Below, piece after piece: positions 1 through 6,905 of a DNA stretch of 29,212 nucleotides. Position 1 is the first letter of the stretch, and every line of letters begins with the position of its first letter. Made by a program: the position numbers and the translations under genes. This DNA is from a virus: positions 1 through 29,212 of IMG/VR virus record IMGVR_UViG_3300027816_000311; one strand, given 5' to 3'. The notes under the pieces are model-generated. The model ran no database searches, was not told the origin of the DNA, and was given only the letters and a program-made list of their open reading frames with translations.

Positions 1-127
1 CAAAGACTACTCAAGAAGTTGATGAGTTAACACAAGCCTATGGTGAAAACAGCCAAGAAGTAACGGAAGCCAAAGGTAGGTTAAACGAATTAAACACGAG
101 CTACAAAGAGTTAAATAAAAGCGCTAC
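1..127. repeat. terminal direct repeat, left copy (circular contig overlap)
   Basis: Bases 1-127 match 29086-29212 exactly, and the coding frame of the tape-measure gene runs through the match. An exact overlap of 127 bases equals a common maximum k-mer of de Bruijn assemblers. The simplest reading is a circular assembly graph, giving a unique genome of 29,085 bp, not a true terminal repeat. A circular map fits a circularly permuted, headful-packaged or cohesive-end phage; the sequence alone does not say which. Confidence 0.95.
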
Positions 128-2282
128 TGACACGGGGGCAACCTTTGCCGATGTTTATGGCGAAATGCAGCCTTTGACTACTCGAATGGGTGAAGCTGAA
201 GATAGGTTATATGAATTAGCGTTAGCTGGTCAAACAGCAACACAAGAATACAAAGATTTATTAGCTGCTACTCAAAATTATTTAAGGATACAACAGTCAG
301 TAGATTTACAAGTTGAAGCTGGAGCAGTACCTGCTGCTCAAAAGATGACAATGGCGGTTGGTGGTGTTGCTGGTGCGTTTGGTCTTGCTGAAGGCGCGGC
401 TGCTTTGTTTGGTGTTGAAAGTGCTCGGCTTCAGGAAACAATGATAAGGTTACAAGCAGCTTTAACTATTACACAAAGTTTAGTTACAATACGTGAAGCA
501 ATACCTACATTTCAAGCAATGGGGCAAGCTGCACAACAAGCGCTTGCTGGAATTAGAACGGGTATTTTAGCAACTGGTATCGGTATTTTTGTAGTGGCAT
601 TAGGAACTATTGTAGCATATTGGGATGATATTAGAAAGGCTGTTTTTGGTGTGTCAAAAGAACAAGAGCAATTAAATAAAAAAATTATTAAAAACCAAGA
701 GATAGCCGAAAGAACACTAACTGATTATGAAAATCAAAATAACGTATTAAAATTACAAGGAAAAACAGATGAACAAATTTTAAAAGGAAAAATAAAGTTA
801 CAAAAACAACAAGTAAAAAATAATTTAGAGTCTTTTAATGCCCTTGAAGCTCAAACAAAAGCAGAAAAAGCTGCGAGTATAACAAGAGAAAAATATTTGT
901 TAGCTCAATTTGAAATGACTAAGTTTTTTATTGGATTAGCATTTGATTTGGTTTCTAAGCCAATAAATTTTTTAATAGAGCAAGCTAACTCTTTGTCTGA
1001 AACATTAGGATTTGGTAAACTTATTGAGGTAAACGCAGAATCAGCTAAAAAATCAGTTTTTGAAACTGTTGATTCAGTAAAATCATTATATAAAAGTGTT
1101 TTTCAAGGTATAGGATTAATAGCTGATGAAAAAGCATTAGACAAGGCTTTAGCTGAAAATAAAAGCAAACTTCTTGTATCACAAAATGAATTAGCCGCAA
1201 GTGAATTAGAACTTCGCCAAATGGGCATTGAGTCAAATGCAAGCGCAGCAAATCAAAATGTAAATATAGCAGCTGGAGCAGCACAAGAACAAATAGACAT
1301 TACACGTCAAATGGAGGAAGAAAAAAACCGTTTGATGGAAGAAGGGCGTGCTAAAGAATTAGATGCGTTACGAATAAAATATAAATACGAACAACAAGAA
1401 GCGGATAAAAACTTTAAAGAAGGCAAATTAAAAAAAGCTGATTACGACAAGTTAACTACTCAAATGACCGAAAGTAAAAGGTTAGATGAAAAAGCGGTTA
1501 ATGACAAGTACGATAAAATAGAAAGGGATGCACGAGATTTAAAGTTACAAGAACAAATAAAAGCTGAAGATGCTGCATGGTTAGAATTACAAAAGGCGCG
1601 TAACTCACAAAGAGAACAAGAACTACTTGATTTACAATTAGCCTACGATGCTAAAATAGAAGCGGCAAATGGTAACGCGGAAGCTGAAAAAGCAATTACT
1701 GAAAGGTTTAATAAAGAATATGCTGCTATAAATAAAAAATATGCAGATGAAGAAGCGGCAAAGAAAAAAGAACAAGACGAAAAGGAAAAAGCTCGAATAA
1801 AAACGTTAAACGAATACAGGGTAAAAGCAATTGAAGATTCATTACAAATGGTTTCAGACCTTGCTGAATTATTCGCTGGTAAAAGTGAGAAACAACAAAA
1901 GAAAGCGTTTCAAGTTCAAAAGGCTGTAAATATAGCAAGTGCCGTTGTAGATACTTATAAGGCTGCGAATAGTGCCTTAGCGAGTTCACCACCACCATTT
2001 AATTATATAGCAATGGCTGCCGCTATTACTGCTGGTTTGGTAAACGTGAAAAAAATAGCTTCACAACAATTTCAAGGTGGTTCTACTGCTGGTGGAGGTG
2101 GTGGAGGTTCAAACGCTCCTGAAGGCGCTACCATGACTGCTAATTTCAATACAATCGGATCAAGCGGTATTAATCAGTTAGCACAGTTACAACAAACACC
2201 TACACAAGCCTACGTAGTTAGCACAGAAGTAACAAGCGCACAAGCCTTAGACCGAAATAGAGTACAAAACGCTACATTATAA
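3..2282 (+). CDS. tail tape measure protein, C-terminal part (gene split by contig ends)
   Basis: The protein sets tail length inside the tail tube and is released during DNA ejection. The reading frame is open from base 3, and joined to 28998-29212 across the circular junction it gives one protein of 789 residues starting at the ATG at 28998. The sequence shows long alpha-helical, coiled-coil stretches rich in K, E, A and Q. A hydrophobic glycine-rich segment lies near residues 211-240 of the joined protein, as is usual for tape measures. A second Ala-rich hydrophobic part and a glycine run lie near the C-terminus. The usual rule of about 1.5 angstroms per residue would predict a tail near 118 nm. 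It follows the baseplate genes and precedes the prohead protease, a less common position. The ATG at 165 is internal and not the start. Confidence 0.88.
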   Translation, partial: KTTQEVDELTQAYGENSQEVTEAKGRLNELNTSYKELNKSATDTGATFADVYGEMQPLTTRMGEAEDRLYELALAGQTATQEYKDLLAATQNYLRIQQSVDLQVEAGAVPAAQKMTMAVGGVAGAFGLAEGAAALFGVESARLQETMIRLQAALTITQSLVTIREAIPTFQAMGQAAQQALAGIRTGILATGIGIFVVALGTIVAYWDDIRKAVFGVSKEQEQLNKKIIKNQEIAERTLTDYENQNNVLKLQGKTDEQILKGKIKLQKQQVKNNLESFNALEAQTKAEKAASITREKYLLAQFEMTKFFIGLAFDLVSKPINFLIEQANSLSETLGFGKLIEVNAESAKKSVFETVDSVKSLYKSVFQGIGLIADEKALDKALAENKSKLLVSQNELAASELELRQMGIESNASAANQNVNIAAGAAQEQIDITRQMEEEKNRLMEEGRAKELDALRIKYKYEQQEADKNFKEGKLKKADYDKLTTQMTESKRLDEKAVNDKYDKIERDARDLKLQEQIKAEDAAWLELQKARNSQREQELLDLQLAYDAKIEAANGNAEAEKAITERFNKEYAAINKKYADEEAAKKKEQDEKEKARIKTLNEYRVKAIEDSLQMVSDLAELFAGKSEKQQKKAFQVQKAVNIASAVVDTYKAANSALASSPPPFNYIAMAAAITAGLVNVKKIASQQFQGGSTAGGGGGGSNAPEGATMTANFNTIGSSGINQLAQLQQTPTQAYVVSTEVTSAQALDRNRVQNATL

Positions 2283-2293
2283 GTTAATGAGAT

Positions 2294-3193
2294 ATGGCAA
2301 AAGTTGAAATAATAGAATTACTGATTGACGAGACTAAAGAAGAAATGGGTATTAATGCCGTTTCTGTTGTCGAATCACCAGCGATTGAGGAAAATTTTAT
2401 AGCACTACAAAAACACGAAGTAGAACTCAAAGAAGTAGATACTGAAAAGAGAATTTTAATGGGTGCTGCCTTAATTCCTAACAAACAGATATACCGTAAA
2501 AACAAAGATAAAGAGTTCTACATTTACTTTAGTGAGGATACTGTACGCAAGGCTTCAGAACTTTTTTTAATGCGTTCTAATCAAAACAATGCAACATACG
2601 AACACGAACGCAAAATGCTTGAAGGGATGAGTGTAGTAGAAAGCTGGATAATAGAAGATGAGAAGTTAGACAAGTCTGTAAAGTACGGTTTTAATTTACC
2701 TAAAGGAACGTGGATGATTTCAATGAAGGTAAACAATGATGAGGTTTGGAAAAAGGTAAAAGACGGAGAGGTAAAAGGATTTTCAATAGAGGGTTATTTT
2801 GTAGATAAATATGACATGAGTTCACACGAAGAACAAGTGTTAATTGAAAAGATTAAAGAGCTTATTTTACAAAATGACAAATACACTTTAGAAAGTTATA
2901 CGGATTACCCTAAAGAAGCCAGCGAAAATGCTAAAATAGCTTTGCGATATGCTGAAGAAAATGGTTGGGGTGATTGCGGTACTCCTGTTGGAAAACAAAG
3001 AGCTAATCAGTTGGCAAATGGCGAACCAATAAGCGAAGAAACTATTGCACGAATGGCTGGGTTTGAAAGACACAGACAAAATTCACAAAAAGAATTAGGA
3101 GATGGGTGTGGCCGTTTGATGTGGTTAGCTTGGGGTGGAGATGCCGGGATAGAGTGGGCACAAAGAAAGTTAGAACAAATTAGAAATAAATAA
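2294..3193 (+). CDS. prohead protease, XkdF-like (S78-type), with C-terminal WGG domain
   Basis: This is a putative serine protease that cleaves scaffold and capsid precursors in the prohead. The N-terminal 190 residues resemble XkdF-type proteases (Peptidase_S78_2). The segment after MGAALIPNKQIYR leads to YEHE with candidate catalytic His104 and to KGFSIEG with candidate Ser164. After about residue 200 there is a separate domain beginning YTDYPKEASENAK, with VGKQRANQLANGEPISEETI, RMAGFERHRQN and a tryptophan-rich MWLAWGGDAGIEWAQ. That domain is common in Bacteroidota phage head proteins but its role is not established. The gene lies upstream of the scaffold-like and capsid genes, the usual place for a maturation protease. 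The ATG at 2294 fits a short spacer after the tape measure stop. Confidence 0.8.
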   Translation: MAKVEIIELLIDETKEEMGINAVSVVESPAIEENFIALQKHEVELKEVDTEKRILMGAALIPNKQIYRKNKDKEFYIYFSEDTVRKASELFLMRSNQNNATYEHERKMLEGMSVVESWIIEDEKLDKSVKYGFNLPKGTWMISMKVNNDEVWKKVKDGEVKGFSIEGYFVDKYDMSSHEEQVLIEKIKELILQNDKYTLESYTDYPKEASENAKIALRYAEENGWGDCGTPVGKQRANQLANGEPISEETIARMAGFERHRQNSQKELGDGCGRLMWLAWGGDAGIEWAQRKLEQIRNK

Positions 3194-3196
3194 ATT

Positions 3197-3358
3197 ATGA
3201 AAACACCGACTAAAAGTAAAACAAGTCCTAAAGGCGGTAAACGTGGTTGCCTATGTAAAGACGGAACATACAACTCTAAATGCTGCAATGGAGACTTGCA
3301 AAACCAAGGTATAGGGAGCTTAGTAAATCAAGGTACTTCTACAATAGTACATTTATAA
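3197..3358 (+). CDS. small cysteine-motif protein (CLC...CC), 53 aa
   Basis: This 53-residue ORF starts three bases after the protease stop. It begins with a basic N-terminus (KTPTKSKTSPKGGKRG), followed by GCLCKDGTYNSKCCNGDL and QNQGIGSL. I recognise the pattern of a KRG-C-x-C motif, then a CC pair and QGIG, as recurring in small ORFs of Bacteroidota phages, always without a known function. Four closely spaced cysteines could bind a metal or form disulfides. Its place between protease and scaffold-like genes suggests a minor virion or assembly protein. This is inference. Confidence 0.7.
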   Translation: MKTPTKSKTSPKGGKRGCLCKDGTYNSKCCNGDLQNQGIGSLVNQGTSTIVHL

Positions 3359-3410
3359 AAAAGGAACAAGTAAAAAACTAAAAAGTTAATAAGCTATAAA
3401 TAATTATATT

Positions 3411-3815
3411 ATGATAAACGACATTCTAAAAAAAATCAACAAAGGACATGAAGTAGAATCTTCAAAAGTTGAACTTGCTACGCATGATATTAATTTAGCA
3501 AAATCATTGCAAGAATTAAATGCTTTATATGCTGAATTACAAAAAGCTGGTGAAGGTATTAGCAAGTACGGGTCTATGGTTAGACAAGCCATTATAGGAT
3601 TTAGAAATGCTGCTAAAGCTCAAAATATTCTTGCAGAAAGATATAAAAGTGAAATGAAAGGAACTGCTAATTTAGCAAAATCTTTAGGACTTGAAATACC
3701 TAATAGCACTTTGAATAACATGAAATTTATTGATATGTTCATAACAAATGCTAAAGCAATGAGTAATGTGGCTGACCAAATGGAAGGCGGATTGAAAAAA
3801 ATAACTGGAGCTTAA
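3411..3815 (+). CDS. helical protein of unknown function in head module, 134 aa
   Basis: I do not recognise this protein. It is almost entirely alpha-helical in appearance, with heptad-like spacing of L, I and A in the first 60 residues and a second helix-rich half. It has no cysteine, signal peptide or membrane segment. It sits between the cysteine-motif protein and the scaffold-like protein and shares their orientation and spacing, so a structural or assembly role is likely. The ATG at 3411 follows the AT-rich spacer at 3359-3410, which has no recognisable promoter. Confidence 0.75.
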   Translation: MINDILKKINKGHEVESSKVELATHDINLAKSLQELNALYAELQKAGEGISKYGSMVRQAIIGFRNAAKAQNILAERYKSEMKGTANLAKSLGLEIPNSTLNNMKFIDMFITNAKAMSNVADQMEGGLKKITGA

Positions 3816-3826
3816 AATAAACAAAA

Positions 3827-4405
3827 ATGAAAAATAGCCTAATCAATCAAATTAAAACTTTACTCGGTATGGAAGTAAAGTTAGAAACAATGAAACTAAG
3901 CGACGGAGTTACAGTTTTAGAAGCTGATATGTTCGAAGCTGGAAACGAAGTTTTCGTAGTTACTGAAGATGAACAAAAAATAGCTTTGCCGATAGGAGAA
4001 TACGAACTTGAAGATGGTCGTATCTTAATCGTAGTAGAGGAAGGTGTTATTTCTGAAATCAAAGAAAAAGAAGCTGAAGAGGAAGAGGTAGAAGAGGAGG
4101 AAGCACCAATCGAAGAGGAAGCGAAGAAAGAACAAGAAATGGAAACTTCAAAAGCTGCGCCTAAAAAGATTGTAGAAAGCATGATTAAAGAATCTTTCTT
4201 TTCAGAAATTGAAGCGCTTAAAAACGAGAATATCGCACTAAAAGCGGAATTATCTAAGTTGAAAGAAGCTAAAGAAGTTGAACTATCTGAAGTTAAACCA
4301 ATTTCTTTTAACCCTGAAAACGAAAACAAATCTGAATCTATTAAATTAAGTTCTAAAAGAACACGAACTACAATGGATTCAATACTTGAAAAATTAAATA
4401 AATAA
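3827..4405 (+). CDS. scaffold-like acidic coiled-coil protein
   Basis: This probably assists prohead assembly. The N-terminal 80 residues form a beta-rich acidic domain (LSDGVTVLEADMF, then IGEYELEDGRILIVVEEG). A low-complexity run of glutamates follows at about residues 82-105. A heptad coiled coil comes next (SEIEALKNENIALKAELSKLK). The basic C-terminal tail ends RTTMDSILEKLNK, which could contact the capsid protein as in known scaffolds. High charge, helical content and the position upstream of the decoration-like and capsid genes support the scaffold call. I see no direct homology that proves it. No protease domain is present, in keeping with the separate protease gene. Confidence 0.6.
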   Translation: MKNSLINQIKTLLGMEVKLETMKLSDGVTVLEADMFEAGNEVFVVTEDEQKIALPIGEYELEDGRILIVVEEGVISEIKEKEAEEEEVEEEEAPIEEEAKKEQEMETSKAAPKKIVESMIKESFFSEIEALKNENIALKAELSKLKEAKEVELSEVKPISFNPENENKSESIKLSSKRTRTTMDSILEKLNK

Positions 4406-4425
4406 TTAACTAAATACAAAAAAAA

Positions 4426-4848
4426 ATGAGTACAACTTACAACTTTGTATCAAATGACGTAGTACGCCAAGTAGGTGTTTCTGAATCGTTAACTGGTGCA
4501 ACAACTTTGACTGCCGAAGATTCTGGTAAGTCATTTATTTTAAAAGCTGCTACGGGTGCGCAAATTACTTTGCCAGCGGTTGCAACTTCAGCTGGTTTTA
4601 AATTCCGTTTTACAGTAGGTCAACTTTTCGCTACTACTGCATGGACTATTAAAGCCGCTTCAAATGTTATTCAAGGTGGTGTTATTGTAAATTCAGTAAA
4701 CGTTCCTGGGGCTGACGAAAACACGATTACTTTTTCTGCTTCTGCGGACACAGTAGGTGATTTTGTAGAATTGAATTGTGACGGCACTAACTGGTATGTT
4801 TCAGGATTAGGAACTGCTGCTGGTGCAATTACACTAACTGTTGTTTAA
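4426..4848 (+). CDS. head decoration-like or fibre-like beta protein, 140 aa
   Basis: This is a beta-rich, Thr/Ala/Gly-rich protein with few charged residues. Its pattern (LTAEDSGKSFILKAATGAQI, then FKFRFTVGQ, and a C-terminal WYVSGLGTAAGAI) resembles small phage proteins that decorate capsids or form fibre knobs. The product of 9468-9911 has a similar layout: a state or position such as 'D-x-G-K-x-F/I-x-L/V', then a P-rich turn, a 'IGT/VGQ' strand and a terminal W-x-x-S/G. Here it lies directly before the major capsid gene, which favours a capsid decoration role. Function is inferred from position and composition only. Confidence 0.6.
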   Translation: MSTTYNFVSNDVVRQVGVSESLTGATTLTAEDSGKSFILKAATGAQITLPAVATSAGFKFRFTVGQLFATTAWTIKAASNVIQGGVIVNSVNVPGADENTITFSASADTVGDFVELNCDGTNWYVSGLGTAAGAITLTVV

Positions 4849-4867
4849 TTAAATAAAATATTATAAA

Positions 4868-5836
4868 ATGGAAAAAATTAATTTAAGTACAAGTACAAAT
4901 ATCACCACTACCTATGCTGGTGAGTTTGCTGGTAAGTACATTGCTGCGGCTATCCTTAGCGCACCAACTTTAGAGCAAGGTGGTATGACTATCCACCCTA
5001 ACGTGAAATTCAAACAAGTAATTCAAAGAGTAGCAACAGACGATCTAATTCGTAATGCAACTTGTGATTTTGATGCTTCTTCAACAGTTACGTTAACTGA
5101 AAGAGTATTACAACCTGAAGAATTCCAAGTTAACCTACAATTGTGTAAAAAAGACTTTCACCAAACATGGCAAGCGATTGAAATGGGTTATTCTGCGTTT
5201 GACGTAATGCCTAAATCGTTTTCTGATTTCTTAATTGCACACGTAGCTGAGAAAGTAGCTGCTAATATGGAAACTTCAATCTGGCAAGGTGTTAACGCAA
5301 CACAAGGTCAATTTGCTGGAATCATGACACAGTTAACTACTGATGCTTCTTTGCCAGCTGCACAAGAAGTTGCTGGAACTACTGTTGATGCTACAAATGT
5401 TATCGCTCAAATCGGTTCTATCGTTGACGCTATCCCTACAAGATTGTACGGACAGCCAGACCTTAAATTGTATCTTTCTTCAAACATCGTAAGAGCTTAC
5501 GTTCGTGCTTTGGGTGGATTTGGTGCTTCAGGATTAGGTGCTAACGGTACAAACAATTTGGGTACACAGTGGTATTCTAACGGTTCACTTTCATTTGATG
5601 GTTTACCAATATTCTTGGCTAACGGTTTAGCTAATAACACTGCTTTAGCTTCTCAAACTTCTAACTTACATTTTGCAACTGGATTGTTAAATGACATGAA
5701 CGAAGTTAAAATTATCGATATGGGAATGATTGATGGTTCAATGAATGTACGCGTAGTAATGAGATTCACTGGAGACGTTAAATACGGATTTGCTGAAGAT
5801 GTTGTTACTTACGGTATTACAAACTCTGCCAACTAA
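4868..5836 (+). CDS. major capsid protein
   Basis: This is the shell-forming protein of the icosahedral head. At 322 residues it is the usual size for an HK97-fold subunit. Segments such as VTLTERVLQPEEFQVNLQLC and KKDFHQTWQ match the pattern I know from capsid proteins of Bacteroidota siphoviruses. A C-terminal half ends VRVVMRFTGDVKYGFAEDVVTYG, typical of the last beta strands before the end. The gene follows the protease, scaffold-like and decoration-like genes and ends 20 bases before a strong hairpin terminator. That arrangement suggests high and separately controlled expression. The protein begins near residue 1 with no obvious long delta domain, so scaffolding is probably a separate protein. 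Confidence 0.85.
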   Translation: MEKINLSTSTNITTTYAGEFAGKYIAAAILSAPTLEQGGMTIHPNVKFKQVIQRVATDDLIRNATCDFDASSTVTLTERVLQPEEFQVNLQLCKKDFHQTWQAIEMGYSAFDVMPKSFSDFLIAHVAEKVAANMETSIWQGVNATQGQFAGIMTQLTTDASLPAAQEVAGTTVDATNVIAQIGSIVDAIPTRLYGQPDLKLYLSSNIVRAYVRALGGFGASGLGANGTNNLGTQWYSNGSLSFDGLPIFLANGLANNTALASQTSNLHFATGLLNDMNEVKIIDMGMIDGSMNVRVVMRFTGDVKYGFAEDVVTYGITNSAN

Positions 5837-5855
5837 CCTAACATAAACTATAATT

Positions 5856-5886
5856 AAGGCGGTGCAATAAACGCCGCCTTTTTTGT
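5856..5886 (+). terminator. rho-independent terminator after capsid gene
   Basis: A 9-bp stem (5856-5864 with 5872-5880, one G-T wobble) closes a 7-base loop and runs into six T residues. It separates the capsid gene from the tail tube gene. Confidence 0.88.
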
Positions 5887-5908
5887 TAAACTTAAAAAAT
5901 TAAATAAA

Positions 5909-6484
5909 ATGAGCTGCGATATAACAAATGGTAGAATAGAACAATGTAAAGATTCGGTTTCAGGATTGAAAGCGATTTACTTTATTAACTACGATGAATT
6001 AAATTCAGACGATGTTACTTACGATAACACGGACACGGATTTAATCACGGATTGGACACCTGTAAATACTGGTTCTTTGAGTTTGTATAAATACGAATTA
6101 AAAGGTGCTAACAGTTTTGAGACTACAATTAATTCTTCAAGAGATAACGGTACTACTTTCTTTCAACAAACACTTACTATCCAATTAAAAAGACAAGATG
6201 TTACAACGCATAAAAACGTTAAACTACTTGCTTACGGACGTCCGAGAATTGTAGTTAGAACAATGACAGACCAATTCTTTTTAATGGGACTTACACAAGG
6301 TGCAGATGTTACTGCTGGAACTGTATCTTCAGGTTCTGCTTTAGGAGATTTCAACGGATATAACTTGACATTTGAAGCAATGGAAGTTTCTCCAGCTAAT
6401 TTCTTAGATGTAACAGACGAAAACGGATTAAAAGTTTTATTTGAAGATGGTTCTGGAACTGATGCAACAATAGTTACTTCTTAA
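5909..6484 (+). CDS. major tail tube-like protein
   Basis: This probably forms the hexameric tail tube. The N-terminus MSCDITNGRIEQCKDSVSGL and following IYFINYDE match a protein family that in Bacteroidota siphoviruses lies just downstream of the capsid gene. Later segments (TLTIQLKRQDVTTHKNVKLL, and RPRIVVRTMTDQFFLMG) alternate polar and hydrophobic residues as in beta sandwiches. DFNGYNLTFEAMEVSPANFL is near the C-terminus. Two cysteines lie within the first 13 residues. It is flanked by strong terminators, as expected for a highly expressed structural gene. The assignment to tail tube, not another virion protein, rests on family memory and position. Confidence 0.65.
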   Translation: MSCDITNGRIEQCKDSVSGLKAIYFINYDELNSDDVTYDNTDTDLITDWTPVNTGSLSLYKYELKGANSFETTINSSRDNGTTFFQQTLTIQLKRQDVTTHKNVKLLAYGRPRIVVRTMTDQFFLMGLTQGADVTAGTVSSGSALGDFNGYNLTFEAMEVSPANFLDVTDENGLKVLFEDGSGTDATIVTS

Positions 6485-6506
6485 CCCTTATATACTTGCA
6501 TACGAG

Positions 6507-6537
6507 AAACCCTTACTTCGGTAAGGGTTTTTTGTTT
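6507..6537 (+). terminator. rho-independent terminator with UUCG tetraloop
   Basis: A perfect 10-bp stem (6507-6516 with 6521-6530) is capped by C(UUCG)G, an especially stable tetraloop, and followed by a T-rich tract. It ends the tail tube unit before the portal group. Confidence 0.92.
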
Positions 6538-6572
6538 TAAGGACAAAATACGTGTTTTTACGTTTATAAGAT

Positions 6573-6905
6573 ATGATTATTCTAAGTACTTCTACTAATT
6601 CTCAAAATTTCGTGTTTATTCCACGAAGTAATGTTTTTGATTACGTAGCTATTACAGACGATCAAACAGGGAAAACGGTAGAGATAACAAACTACACTTA
6701 CACGCAAGGTGATTATTTCGATACTTTTGCAGCTGAATTTAATTTAGTAGAAAATCATTTTTACGATTTATTAATTGTGAATGGTGCGGTAGTAGTTTAC
6801 AAGGATAGGATATTTTGTACTAATCAATCCGTTAACAGCTTTTCAGTAAATAACGGACAGTATGTTTCAAACAGTACAACAAACGAATTTATAGTTTATG
6901 AGTAA
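6573..6905 (+). CDS. small beta-rich structural protein upstream of portal, 110 aa
   Basis: I do not recognise a named family. The protein is beta-rich, with many Thr, Asn, Val and Tyr residues. It starts MIILSTSTNSQNFVFIP, has YDLLIVNGAVVVYKDRIFC in the middle and an Asn/Ser-rich end. It has no signal peptide or clear membrane segment. Its stop overlaps the portal start by 8 bases, so the two are probably translationally coupled. A minor virion role, such as a tail or decoration component, is likely from context. Confidence 0.72.
   Translation: MIILSTSTNSQNFVFIPRSNVFDYVAITDDQTGKTVEITNYTYTQGDYFDTFAAEFNLVENHFYDLLIVNGAVVVYKDRIFCTNQSVNSFSVNNGQYVSNSTTNEFIVYE

Noticed and set aside
2086-2115. Glycine run in the tape measure protein.
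   Set aside because: Low-complexity linker; no nucleotide tandem array or phase-variation signal beyond GGT/GGA codons.
4060-4140. Repeated GAA/GAG triplets in the scaffold-like gene.
   Set aside because: Explained by the acidic linker of a scaffold; no perfect tandem repeat.
3847-4419. Long open frames on the reverse strand, such as the one opposite the scaffold-like gene.
   Set aside because: They are serine/leucine-rich mirror frames of well-supported + strand genes, with no start context or family resemblance.
6491-6498. TATACTTG is one base from the promoter box.
   Set aside because: It lies before a strong terminator, so any transcript would stop at once; the upstream TTG is absent.
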